Position numbers and translations under genes: made by a program. 64,000 nt of DNA from Bradyrhizobium mercantei (GTDB lineage: Bacteria > Pseudomonadota > Alphaproteobacteria > Rhizobiales > Xanthobacteraceae): contig NZ_MKFI01000002.1 of NCBI RefSeq assembly GCF_001982635.1, positions 919,313-983,312 on the forward strand, in the 5' to 3' direction. The notes beneath the pieces are model-generated. The model made no database searches. It saw only the letters and a list, made by a program, of their open reading frames with translations, and was not told where the DNA came from. Below, in pieces: positions 33,854 to 42,038 of the stretch (the first letter of the stretch is position 1; each line of letters begins with the position of its first letter).

Positions 33854-34693
33854 TCAATGGCTGCGTGATCGCGAGGCACCCGCCACATGCGGGCGTACCT
33901 GAACCTTGTCGCCGTTGGTCCATGGCTGAGCGTGCGGACGCTGCGGCCCTTGCGCTGCGGTGGCACCGCGACCGGACGGTTTCAATCCTTCGGCCGAAAC
34001 GATGCGATCGATCCTGTCCCGCATGATTCCGTAGCACTCGCAGGCCGCGGCTTCGAGGCCCTGTCTGTCGACCTCGATCGAGCTGCGCCGGTTGGACCGG
34101 ATCGCGCCCGAGGCGCGAAGCTTTTGCACGACGTGGGTTACGGTCGTTCGCCTGACGCCCAGCAATTCCGACAGCGTCTCCTGCGTCAGCGGGAGCGTGT
34201 CCTGGCCGATCTGGTCGTGAATCTGCAGCAGCCAGCGAGCCAGACGGGCTTCCACCGAGTGCAGCGCATTGCACGCCGCCATATGCTGGAACTGCACCAG
34301 CAACGACCGCATATGGAGCTGCACCGCATCTGCGAGCGCGTGGCTCCGCACGAGCGCAGCCTGAAACCGCGCCGGCGAGATCTGCCAAGCCGTGCCGGCG
34401 ACCCGAACCACCGCCGTCATCGGCGAATGCATCGTCCGCAGTGCCGACAGGATGCCGGCCGCTCCCTCATTGCCGATCACCGTGGTCGCGACGGCCTGTC
34501 CGTTCGGCATGTCCATGACGAACGCAATCAACGCTGTGCACGGGAAATAGATCTGTCCGACGGGATCGCCCGACCGCACCAGCACGAGGTCGCGTTCGAG
34601 CGATGTCTTGCGGAGATGAGGCACAAGCAGATCGAAATCTGCGTGCGGCAGCGCAGCCAGAAGACGATTGCCTATGCGCGTCCTGTACTCCAT
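33854..34693 (-). CDS. Crp/Fnr family transcriptional regulator
   Basis: A 279-residue Crp/Fnr-type regulator. The N-terminal cyclic-nucleotide-binding-like beta barrel is RNRLLAALPHADFDLL-like (sequence IGNRLLAALPHADFDLLVPH), then LVRSGDPVGQIYFPCTALIA. The dimerisation helix is followed by the HTH LTQETLSELLGVRRTTVTHV. No N-terminal Fe-S cysteine cluster is present, so it is not an FNR oxygen sensor. The 40-residue C-terminal tail is disordered. ATG 34693 is preferred. It is divergent, at 350 bp, from the COG4705 membrane protein, which is a candidate target. I see no gene or clear operator in that gap. Confidence 0.88.
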   Translation of the reverse strand: MEYRTRIGNRLLAALPHADFDLLVPHLRKTSLERDLVLVRSGDPVGQIYFPCTALIAFVMDMPNGQAVATTVIGNEGAAGILSALRTMHSPMTAVVRVAGTAWQISPARFQAALVRSHALADAVQLHMRSLLVQFQHMAACNALHSVEARLARWLLQIHDQIGQDTLPLTQETLSELLGVRRTTVTHVVQKLRASGAIRSNRRSSIEVDRQGLEAAACECYGIMRDRIDRIVSAEGLKPSGRGATAAQGPQRPHAQPWTNGDKVQVRPHVAGASRSRSH

Positions 34694-35043
34694 CGCGGGA
34701 CATCTCCCAGACGGAGGCGCGGCTCGTTGCACGGATCCCGCGGTAGCGTCAGGCTGAGATACGCAACGAACAGACCGCGCCGGGAAAATAGAATACGCCG
34801 CGCGGGAGGGAGTTCCAATAGATTCAGCTCGGTGCGCGCCCGCTTCTTCCGAGGCACCCCCCGCGTATCGCCGTACCGGGGTAACGCTACAGCCTTGCCC
34901 GCCAGGGCTATCGGCTGCGTCGGGCTGGCCGCGGCGAGGGCCGGCCTGCGCAGACGCAACGCAAGTTTTGTTGAATTGCTGCGCCGGAACGATGCCTCGT
35001 TTGCGCGGTAGGAGCGGATCGTCAGTCCACTGAGATTCTCCGC

Positions 35044-35814
35044 ATGAACTCCATCGAATACACCAGAAGCAAGGTTCCCGAAGTCACGCTGGTGTTCTGG
35101 ATCATCAAGATCGCCGCGACCACGCTCGGCGAGACCGGCGGCGACACCGTCACGATGACGTTGAACTGGGGTTACCTGGCCGGGACCATGCTGTTCCTGT
35201 TCGTGCTGGTGGCGCTCGTCGCGGCGCAGATCGCGGCGAAAGCGTTTCACCCGGTGCTGTATTGGGCGACGATCGTCGCATCGACGACATTCGGCACGAC
35301 CATGGCCGATTTCGCCGATCGGTCGCTCGGCATCGGCTATGCCGGCGGATCGAGCCTGCTACTCCTTCTGCTGCTGCTCACGCTCGGCCTCTGGTACTGG
35401 TCCCTCGGCTCGATCTCCGTCAACACCGTGAGCAGCCCCAGGGTCGAGGCGTTCTACTGGACCGCGATCACCTTCTCGCAGACGCTCGGCACCGCGCTCG
35501 GTGACTGGATCGCCGATTCCGGTCTCGGCTACGAGGGTGGCGCGCTGGTGTTCGGCGCCGCGCTGGCGGCGATCGCCGCGGCGTACTATTGGACCTCGAT
35601 GTCGCGCGTGACGCTGTTCTGGCTGGCCTTCATCCTGTCGCGGCCGCTGGGCGCGACCGTCGGCGACTTCCTCGACAAGCCGGTCAGCGACGGTGGTCTC
35701 GCGCTGAGCCGCCCGATCGCGTCGGCGGTTCTCGCGATCTTCATCATCCTCTGCGTGCTGGTCCTGCCGCAGCGCGCCGGATCGCACCCGAGAGCGTCGG
35801 AGACAGCGGCGTAG
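35044..35814 (+). CDS. COG4705-type membrane protein with fourfold internal repeat
   Basis: A 256-residue integral membrane protein with about 8 helices. Four repeats of a two-helix unit are visible: KIAATTLGETGGD; IVASTTFGTTMADFADRSLG; ITFSQTLGTALGDWIADSGL; FILSRPLGATVGDFLDKPVS. Each has a small-residue helix followed by G-x-x-x-(G/A)-D, so four acidic residues could line one site. The second and third units also share GIGYAGG/GLGYEGG loops. This matches the uncharacterised membrane-anchored family COG4705 as I remember it. Transport or ion binding is a guess from the acidic motif. It is divergent from the Crp/Fnr regulator. Confidence 0.75.
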   Translation: MNSIEYTRSKVPEVTLVFWIIKIAATTLGETGGDTVTMTLNWGYLAGTMLFLFVLVALVAAQIAAKAFHPVLYWATIVASTTFGTTMADFADRSLGIGYAGGSSLLLLLLLLTLGLWYWSLGSISVNTVSSPRVEAFYWTAITFSQTLGTALGDWIADSGLGYEGGALVFGAALAAIAAAYYWTSMSRVTLFWLAFILSRPLGATVGDFLDKPVSDGGLALSRPIASAVLAIFIILCVLVLPQRAGSHPRASETAA

Positions 35815-35847
35815 GAGTTCGCGAGGGCCTTTGCACGGCTCCCTCCC

Positions 35848-35969
35848 CGTCATTGCGAGCGGAGCGAAGCAATCCATCCAGCCGCATATGCGGAGCGATG
35901 GATTGCTTCGTCGCTGAGTTTATCATCGGGCCGGCCCCTGGCCGGACCCGTTGGCTCCTCGCAATGACG
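35848..35969. repeat. Palindromic repeat family D, copy 3, interrupted by nested module
   Basis: CGTCATTGCGAGCGGAGCGA at the left, CTCCTCGCAATGACGG at the right. The right arm carries a 40-bp insert in place of TACG. The repeat overlaps the 3' end of rlmE. Confidence 0.85.
35915..35954 (+). repeat. Nested hairpin module, copy 3 (in repeat D3, inside rlmE 3' end)
   Basis: TGAGTTTATCATC, then GGG-CCGGCC-CCT-GGCCGG-A-CCC, then GTTGG, exactly between CGC and CTC of the host repeat. On the minus strand it encodes the last residues and the TGA stop of rlmE. Confidence 0.72.
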
Positions 35970-36648
35970 GCTGCTGCCCGCGGAACCCGGTCGCCAGCAC
36001 GTAACGCTCGGAGGAGTCCTGCCGGCTCGCGGACGGCTTGACGTGGCGGACGGTGGCGAAATCGCGCTTCAGCTGTCCGACCAGCTCGGCGTCCGCGCCG
36101 CTCTGGAACACTTTTGCCAGGAACGTGCCGCCGGGATTGAGCACCTCGCCGGCAAAATGCGCGGCGGTCTCGACGAGGCCGATGATGCGCAGCTGATCGG
36201 TCTTGCGATGGCCCGTGGTGTTGGCCGCCATGTCGGACATCACGATGTCGGCGCGGCTCCCCATCATCGCGATCAGCTTCTCCGGCGCGTCATGGTCGAG
36301 GAAGTCGAGCTGCGCGAAGGTGACGCCGGGGATCTCGCCCATCTCCAGCAGATCGATTGCGACCACCTTGCCCTTGCCGTCGGCGGCGCCGGTGCGTTTC
36401 GCGGCGATCTGGCTCCAGCCGCCGGGCGCAGCGCCGAGGTCGACCACCGTCATGCCGGGCTTGAGCAGGCGATATTTGTCGTCGATCTCGAGCAGCTTGA
36501 AGGCCGCGCGAGAGCGATAGCCCATCGCCTTGGCCTTGGCCACATAGGGATCGTTGAGCTGGCGCTCGAGCCAGAGTTTTGACGACAGCTTTCGCTTGCC
36601 GCCGCTCTTGACCGTGACGTGCAGCCGCCCGGTGGTGTCTTTCGCCAT
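35923..36648 (-). CDS. rlmE: 23S rRNA (uridine-2'-O-)-methyltransferase RlmE, tail altered by repeat
   Basis: A 241-residue FtsJ/RlmE enzyme that 2'-O-methylates U2552 of 23S rRNA (E. coli numbering). SAM motif [18 protein letters not shown] and the K-D-K-E tetrad are visible: Lys in [14 protein letters not shown], Asp in [13 protein letters not shown], Lys in GGTFLAKVF, Glu in [10 protein letters not shown]. The family normally ends near TGF(R/K)G. Here the last 17 residues ([17 protein letters not shown]) come from repeat D3 and its nested hairpin module, which also supplies the TGA stop. The N-terminus has about 20 extra basic residues. It is downstream of ppx (166 bp, with repeat F1 between). 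Confidence 0.95.
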   Translation of the reverse strand: MAKDTTGRLHVTVKSGGKRKLSSKLWLERQLNDPYVAKAKAMGYRSRAAFKLLEIDDKYRLLKPGMTVVDLGAAPGGWSQIAAKRTGAADGKGKVVAIDLLEMGEIPGVTFAQLDFLDHDAPEKLIAMMGSRADIVMSDMAANTTGHRKTDQLRIIGLVETAAHFAGEVLNPGGTFLAKVFQSGADAELVGQLKRDFATVRHVKPSASRQDSSERYVLATGFRGQQPSLRGANGSGQGPAR

Positions 36649-36663
36649 ACTACTTCTCTACTC

Positions 36664-36803
36664 CCTCGCCCCGCTCTTGCGGGGAGAGGGTTGGGGTGAG
36701 GGGCTGTTTCCGCAATTGAGGTGAGAGATGGGCTCGTGGAGAGTCCCCCTCACCCGGATTGCATTGACATGCAATCCGGCCTCTCCCCGCAAGCGGGGCG
36801 AGG
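36664..36803. repeat. Palindromic repeat family F, copy 1
   Basis: CCTCGCCCCGCTCTTGCGGG at the left and CCGCAAGCGGGGCGAGG at the right, with inner GGTGAGGGG/CCCCTCACC pairs and the AT-rich hairpin ATTGCATTGACATGCAAT. It sits between rlmE and ppx inside the operon. Confidence 0.8.
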
Positions 36804-36814
36804 CAAGAGAAGCT

Positions 36815-37858
36815 CTAGCACGCCCGCAGCGCGCCGTCCTCGCGCATCATCTCGACCAGCATGCCTTCGCGCAGGCCGCGGTCGGCCACCCGCAGCCGCG
36901 GCATCGGGAACGCGTTGCGGATCGCGTCGAGAATCGCGCAGCCGGCAAGCACCAGGTCGGCGCGCTCGACGCTGATGCAGTTGTTGCTGACGCGCGCCTC
37001 ATAGCTCATGCCGAGCAGCTTCTGGATCGTCGCGGTGACGTCGCAATCTTTCATCCAGATGCCGTCGATGCGGCGGCGGTCGTAGCGCGACAGATTGAGG
37101 AAGACGCCGGCGAGCGTGGTCACGGTGCCCGAGGTGCCGAGCATGTGCATGTCGCGCAAATCCCGGCCGTGCTCGGCCGCGAACGGCGCGACATGGCGCG
37201 CGACCTCGTCGATCATCTGCGCATACATATCCCTGGTGACGTTCCGGCCGCCGAAATGTTCGGCCAGCGTCACGACACCGAGCGGGATCGACATCCACGC
37301 CTTGATGCGCGGCGGCGTATCGGGCGCATCGGGATCGCGCTCGATCCGCACCAGCTCGGTCGAACCGCCACCAATGTCGAACAGGATGGCGCCCCGCCCC
37401 TTCGGGTCGAGCAGCGGCGAGCAGCCGATCACGGCGAGCGTCGCCTCGGTCTCGCGGTCGATCACCTCGAGCTCGATGCCGGTCTCGGCCGCGACGCGCG
37501 CGCGAAAGCTTTCCGCGTTACCGGCGGCGCGGCAGGCCTCGGTGGCGATCAGCCGCAGCCGGCGGGCCTTGCGATAGCGGATCTTGTCGCTGCAAATGGC
37601 CAGCGCCGCAATCGCGCGCTCGATCGCCGCCTCGCTGATCGAGCCGGTGGCGGCGATGCCCTCGCCGAGCCGGATGATCCGCGAGAAGGAATCGACCACG
37701 CGGAAACCGTCGCCTGTCGGACAGGCGATCAGGAGCCGGCAATTGTTGGTGCCAAGATCGAGCGCGGCGTAGACGCCACTTTCCGAGGCTGCCGCAACCA
37801 ACCCTGACGGGGCTTCGCCGGCCGCAAGGCCGTCGCAAAGCCGCACATCGTCATTCAT
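36815..37858 (-). CDS. ppx: Exopolyphosphatase/pppGpp phosphohydrolase (Ppx/GppA) family
   Basis: 347 residues of the ASKHA-fold Ppx/GppA family, which hydrolyses polyphosphate and/or pppGpp. Phosphate-1 motif AALDLGTNNCRLLIA (the consensus Ser is Asn), catalytic Glu region LIATEACRAAGNAE, phosphate-2 motif ILFDIGGGSTELVRIE, adenosine motif LGTSGTVTTLAG. It lacks the long C-terminal HD-type extension of E. coli Ppx (513 aa), so it is the short form. ATG 37858 is chosen over an in-frame TTG. It is the first gene of the ppx-rlmE unit and divergent from the CoxL-like gene across 199 bp. Confidence 0.92.
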   Translation of the reverse strand: MNDDVRLCDGLAAGEAPSGLVAAASESGVYAALDLGTNNCRLLIACPTGDGFRVVDSFSRIIRLGEGIAATGSISEAAIERAIAALAICSDKIRYRKARRLRLIATEACRAAGNAESFRARVAAETGIELEVIDRETEATLAVIGCSPLLDPKGRGAILFDIGGGSTELVRIERDPDAPDTPPRIKAWMSIPLGVVTLAEHFGGRNVTRDMYAQMIDEVARHVAPFAAEHGRDLRDMHMLGTSGTVTTLAGVFLNLSRYDRRRIDGIWMKDCDVTATIQKLLGMSYEARVSNNCISVERADLVLAGCAILDAIRNAFPMPRLRVADRGLREGMLVEMMREDGALRAC

Positions 37859-38057
37859 CAAAACTGTCTTTCCGCAGGACCCAAATGGGCTGCCGAATAA
37901 TTGTCGTTCACGGAAACTTTAGCAGCGTCAAAGCGCTACGCAAACTCCGTTCACATTGGGTCCATGCCCAATCGGGCGTTGTCGTTAAGGGGGGTGTGCG
38001 TTATCTCCTCAGCGCCCCCAAACTCCAGCAAATCCGGGCATTTCAGGTCATTTTCCG

Positions 38058-40430
38058 ATGCAAGATCACACGCCGCCGGCCTCCCTCGAAAACGCTATCG
38101 CACTGCAAAAATACGGTGTCGGACAGCCTGTTCGACGAAAGGAGGACGACACCCTGGTGCGCGGCAAGGGCAAATACACCGACGATTTCTCCCTGCCCGG
38201 CCAGGCCATCTGCTGGATGGTCCGCTCCTCCCATGCCCATGGAATCATCAAGAGGATCGATACCGCAGCCGCCCGGGCGATGCCGGGCGTGCTCGGGGTG
38301 TGGACCGGCGCCGACCTTGCCGCCGCCGGCTACAACCCCTTCACCTGCGGCCTGCCGCTGAAAAACCGCGACGGCTCGCCGCTGCTGCAGACCAACCGCC
38401 CGGCGCTCGTCACCGACAAGGTGCGCTTCGTCGGCGATCCCGTAGCCTTCGTGGTGGCGGAGACCGCGGCCCAGGCCCGCGATGCGGCCGAGGCCGTCGA
38501 GGTCGATATCGAGCCGCTGCCTGCGGTGACGGATGCGGCCGAAGCCGCCAAGCCCGGCGCGCCGCAGCTCTATGACACCATCCCCAACAACGTCGCGCTC
38601 GACTACCACTATGGCGACACCGCCAAGATCGACGCTGCTTTCGCTGCCGCCGCGCACGTCACAAAACTCGACATCGTCAACACCCGCGTCGCCGTGGTCT
38701 CGATGGAGCCGCGCGTCGCGCTCGCGCATTACGACAAGAAGACCGAACGCTTCACGCTGCAGGTGCCGACCCAGGGCGTTTCCGGCAACAAGGCGATCCT
38801 GGCGCGCCTGCTCAACGTGCCTGCCGACAAGGTCCGCATCCTGACCGGGAATGTCGGCGGCTCGTTCGGGATGAAGAACCTCAATTATCCCGAATACACC
38901 TGCATCGCGCATGCGGCGCGCCAACTCGGCCGACCCGTGAAGTGGCTGGACGAGCGCTCGACCAGCTTCCTGTCCGACAGCCAGGGCCGCGCGCAGCTGA
39001 TCCACGCCGAGCTCGCACTCGATGCCGACGGCAAATTCCTCGCCGTGCGGCTGTCCGGCTACGGCAATCTCGGCGCCTACATCACCGGCGTCGCGCCGGG
39101 GCCGCTGTCGCTCAACACCGGCAAGAACCTCGCCAGCGTCTATCGCACGCCGCTGCTCGGCGTCGACATCAAGACGGTTCTGACCAACACCACGCTGATG
39201 GGCGCCTATCGCGGCGCCGGCCGGCCCGAGGCCAATTACTACATGGAACGGCTGATCGACGCCGCCGCCGACGAGATGGGCATCAACCGCTTCACCTTGC
39301 GCAAGCGCAACTTCATCAAGCCGTCGCAGCTGCCGTTCCCGGCCGCCTCCGGCGTCACCTATGACAGCGGTGACTTCGCCGGCGTGTTCCAGAAGGCGCT
39401 GGAGATCTCCGACTACGACAATTTCGCCAAGCGCAAGAAGGAGAGCAAGAAGAGCGGCAAGCTGCGCGGCATCGCCGTCGGCTCCTATCTCGAAGTCACC
39501 GCGCCGCCGTCCGGCGAGCTCGGCAAGATCAGCTTCGAGCCGGACGGTTCGGTGAAGCTCACCACCGGCACGCTGGATTACGGCCAGGGCCACGCCACGC
39601 CGTTCGCGCAGGTGCTGTCCGACCAGCTCGGCGTCCCCTTCGAGAAGATCACGCTCGAACAGGGCGACAGCGATCTGGTCCGGTTCGGCAACGGCACCGG
39701 CGGCTCGCGCTCGATCACCGCGACGGGACAGGCGATCGTCGAGGCCTCCGCGCTCGTGGTCGAGAAGGGCAAGAAGGCCGCCGCGCACATGCTGGAGGCC
39801 TCCGAGGCCGACATCGAGTTCGGCCAGGGCCGCTTCACCATCGCCGGCACCGACCGCTCGATCGGCATCATGGAGCTCGCCGAGCGGATGCGCGACAGCA
39901 AGATGCCGGAGGGCACGCCGGAGACACTCGACGTCGATCACGCCACCAAGGAGACGGCGTCGACCTTCCCGAATGGCTGCCACGTCGCCGAGGTCGAGAT
40001 CGATCCCGACACCGGCGTGACGCGGATCGTGCGCTATTCGGCGGTCAATGATTTCGGGGTCGTGGTCAATCCGATGATCGTCGCCGGCCAGCTGCATGGC
40101 GGCGTCGCGCAGGGCATCGGCCAAGCGCTGATGGAGGAAGTCAGCTACGACGCCTCCGGCCAGCCGATCACCGGCTCATTCATGGACTACGCGCTGCCGC
40201 GCGCCGGCGACGTGCCGTCGATGCAGGTCGGCGATCATCCCTCGCCGGCGAAATCCAACCCGCTCGGCACCAAGGGCTGCGGCGAAGCCGGCTGTGCCGG
40301 CAGCCTCGTCTGCATCGTCAACGCCGTGGTGGATGCGCTGTCGGAATACGGCATCAAGCACATCAACATGCCGCTGACGCCGGAACGCGTCTGGCGCGCG
40401 ATCCATGACGCCAAGGCGAAGGCGGCGTAA
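38058..40430 (+). CDS. Xanthine dehydrogenase/CoxL-family molybdopterin-binding subunit (form II-like)
   Basis: A 790-residue large subunit of the molybdenum hydroxylase family. N-terminal [20 protein letters not shown], then [13 protein letters not shown], Moco-binding [10 protein letters not shown], the active-site loop [33 protein letters not shown], and the C-terminal catalytic-Glu region [15 protein letters not shown]. The AYRGAGR loop marks form II (CoxL-like), not a true aerobic CO dehydrogenase (AYRCSFR). Such enzymes normally need FAD (CoxM) and 2Fe-2S (CoxS) partners; neither is adjacent here, so partners must be elsewhere. It is divergent from ppx. The substrate (aldehyde, purine or aromatic) is unknown. 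Confidence 0.93.
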   Translation: MQDHTPPASLENAIALQKYGVGQPVRRKEDDTLVRGKGKYTDDFSLPGQAICWMVRSSHAHGIIKRIDTAAARAMPGVLGVWTGADLAAAGYNPFTCGLPLKNRDGSPLLQTNRPALVTDKVRFVGDPVAFVVAETAAQARDAAEAVEVDIEPLPAVTDAAEAAKPGAPQLYDTIPNNVALDYHYGDTAKIDAAFAAAAHVTKLDIVNTRVAVVSMEPRVALAHYDKKTERFTLQVPTQGVSGNKAILARLLNVPADKVRILTGNVGGSFGMKNLNYPEYTCIAHAARQLGRPVKWLDERSTSFLSDSQGRAQLIHAELALDADGKFLAVRLSGYGNLGAYITGVAPGPLSLNTGKNLASVYRTPLLGVDIKTVLTNTTLMGAYRGAGRPEANYYMERLIDAAADEMGINRFTLRKRNFIKPSQLPFPAASGVTYDSGDFAGVFQKALEISDYDNFAKRKKESKKSGKLRGIAVGSYLEVTAPPSGELGKISFEPDGSVKLTTGTLDYGQGHATPFAQVLSDQLGVPFEKITLEQGDSDLVRFGNGTGGSRSITATGQAIVEASALVVEKGKKAAAHMLEASEADIEFGQGRFTIAGTDRSIGIMELAERMRDSKMPEGTPETLDVDHATKETASTFPNGCHVAEVEIDPDTGVTRIVRYSAVNDFGVVVNPMIVAGQLHGGVAQGIGQALMEEVSYDASGQPITGSFMDYALPRAGDVPSMQVGDHPSPAKSNPLGTKGCGEAGCAGSLVCIVNAVVDALSEYGIKHINMPLTPERVWRAIHDAKAKAA

Positions 40431-40457
40431 GGGCGCTCCGTCACAACGCGTACAACT

Positions 40458-40563
40458 GTCATCACCCGCGAAAGCGAAAGCGGGTGATCCAGTATTCCAG
40501 AGACGTCAGCGATAGAACCGAGAAGCCGCGGCGTACTGGATACCCCGCATGCGCGGGGTATGA
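40458..40563. repeat. Palindromic repeat family B, copy 2
   Basis: TGTCATCACCCGCGAAAGCG at the left, ATCCAGTATTCCAGAG, CGCGGCGTACTGGAT, and CGCGGGGTATGACA at the right. It lies between the convergent CoxL-like and dehydratase genes. Confidence 0.85.
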
Positions 40564-40595
40564 CACCGGTCAAGGTGATGCGTCGCGCCCCTTCC

Positions 40596-41399
40596 TTACG
40601 CCGCCGCCTGCTCGCGCGGTTGGGTGATCGCGATGTGCCAGCAATGCGCCAGCGGCCTGCCGTTGCCGAGCACCAGCGCGTCGAGCTCGACGAAGCGGTG
40701 GCCCTTCTTGTCGTAATTGCCGATGACCTTGGCGCGCGCCGTCAGTTCGTCGCCGATCTTGCCCGCCGACAACAGTTGCATCCGTGTGCCGACATGGATC
40801 CAGGGCCCGAGGATCGCATTGTCGACCAGCACCTTGTTCATCACCCGCGGCAGCAGGCCGGGATGGCCGAGACCTTCGCGCAGATAGATTGGGTCGGTCT
40901 CGCGGATATCGGCAAGATAGTCCTTGGCGGCATCGCCGGACCAGTCGCGCGGGATGACGCCGAGCCACTTGCCCTCTTCATAGGACGAGGCGCTGACCGG
41001 CTTGCGCTCGGCAACCGCAGCAACCTGCTCGTAATCGTCGAGCACGAATGTCGGCGCTGAGGCCGGCAGCGATGCGGTGCCGGTGGCACAGAGCTCGCCA
41101 CGGCTGGAGAGCTCGATCGTCAGCCCATTGCCGGTCTCCCGGCCGGTCAATTCGGCGATCTCGCCGTCATAGACCGGCTTGACGAAACGCGCCTCGATCA
41201 GCCCGCGTTCGAGGAAATCGCGGCCCCACTTCTCGACCGGCAAATGCATCATGTAGGCCATCACATCGACGCCGGGCACCAGCCCGCCGGAAAAGCCGAA
41301 CTTCCGCGCCACCGTGTCGTCGTGGATCTTGTTCTCTGACAGTTTCGAGGTGTTGTACGCTGAGACGCGATAGGTCAGCGAGGGCGTCGTCGAATCCAT
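40596..41399 (-). CDS. MaoC-like (hotdog-fold) dehydratase
   Basis: 267 residues, long enough for two hotdog folds. The hydratase-type motif is NKIHDDTVARKFGFSGGLVP (residues about 24-43), with the Asp/His pair expected for (R)-specific enoyl-CoA hydratases. The second half (PRVMNKVLVDNAILGPWIHV, then AKVIGNYDKKGHRFVELDAL) looks like a second hotdog without the catalytic motif. The likely role is hydration or dehydration of CoA or ACP esters. AAGGGG 7 nt upstream supports ATG 41399. It stands alone, convergent with the CoxL-like gene and divergent from UPF0178. Confidence 0.8.
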   Translation of the reverse strand: MDSTTPSLTYRVSAYNTSKLSENKIHDDTVARKFGFSGGLVPGVDVMAYMMHLPVEKWGRDFLERGLIEARFVKPVYDGEIAELTGRETGNGLTIELSSRGELCATGTASLPASAPTFVLDDYEQVAAVAERKPVSASSYEEGKWLGVIPRDWSGDAAKDYLADIRETDPIYLREGLGHPGLLPRVMNKVLVDNAILGPWIHVGTRMQLLSAGKIGDELTARAKVIGNYDKKGHRFVELDALVLGNGRPLAHCWHIAITQPREQAAA

Positions 41400-41533
41400 G
41401 GGGTTTCCCCTTATTTCGGTTGTTTTTCTCAGGCAATCGTAGTCGAACCGGGCAGCGTGACAAGCCTCTCGTTTTGCTCGCAATTTTCCGCACCATGGAG
41501 TACACGCAGGCCGTGCCTGCGAACCCGGAATCG

Positions 41534-42034
41534 ATGACTGAAACCCCTGCCCTCACCCGCATCTATGTCGACGCCGACGCCTGTCCGGTGAAGGACGAGA
41601 TCTATCGCGTCGCGATCCGGCTCGGCGTGCCCGTCAGCGTGGTCGCGGGCAATTTCATCCGCGTGCCGCAGGATCCCCTGATCGAGCGCATCGCCGCAGG
41701 TTCCGGCATGGATGCGGCCGACGACTGGATCGCGGAACGCGCGCATGAAGGCGACGTCGTGATAACAGCGGACATTCCGCTGGCGAGCCGCTGCGTCAAG
41801 GCCGGCGCCGACGTGATCGCGCCAAATGGCAAACCGTTCACGGAACAGTCGATCGGCATGACGCTAGCCGTGCGCAACCTGATGACCGATCTGCGCTCGT
41901 CGGGCGAGATCACCGGCGGACCGAAATCATACTCGCCGCGCGACCGCTCGACCTTCCTGTCGACACTTGACCAGACCATCCGCCGCATCCAGCGCCGCCG
42001 CGCCGAGCAGGCGCAGGCGAGCCAGCACGGTTAG
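41534..42034 (+). CDS. UPF0178 (YaiI/YqxD, DUF188) family protein
   Basis: A 166-residue protein with the UPF0178 pattern: RIYVDADACPVKDEIYRVAI at the N-terminus (acidic cluster DADACP), GSGMDAADDWIAERAHEGDV, VVITADIPLASRCVKAG, and the conserved FTEQSIGMTLAVRNLMTDLR. The fold resembles PIN/5'-3' nuclease-like domains with several Asp, so nuclease activity is suspected but not shown. The start is taken at ATG 41534, which gives the family N-terminus; ATG 41495 would add 13 residues. The gap of only 4 bp to the ABC-F gene implies one transcript. Confidence 0.9.
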   Translation: MTETPALTRIYVDADACPVKDEIYRVAIRLGVPVSVVAGNFIRVPQDPLIERIAAGSGMDAADDWIAERAHEGDVVITADIPLASRCVKAGADVIAPNGKPFTEQSIGMTLAVRNLMTDLRSSGEITGGPKSYSPRDRSTFLSTLDQTIRRIQRRRAEQAQASQHG

Positions 42035-42038
42035 CGCG

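Noticed and set aside
38043-40124. 693-codon frame opposite the CoxL-like gene
   Set aside because: Antisense shadow; His/Asp/Arg-rich composition and no motif, while the sense frame has all molybdoenzyme motifs.
38058-40430. Aerobic carbon monoxide dehydrogenase large subunit
   Set aside because: The active-site loop is AYRGAGR (form II), not the AYRCSFR of true CO dehydrogenase, and no coxM/coxS genes are adjacent.
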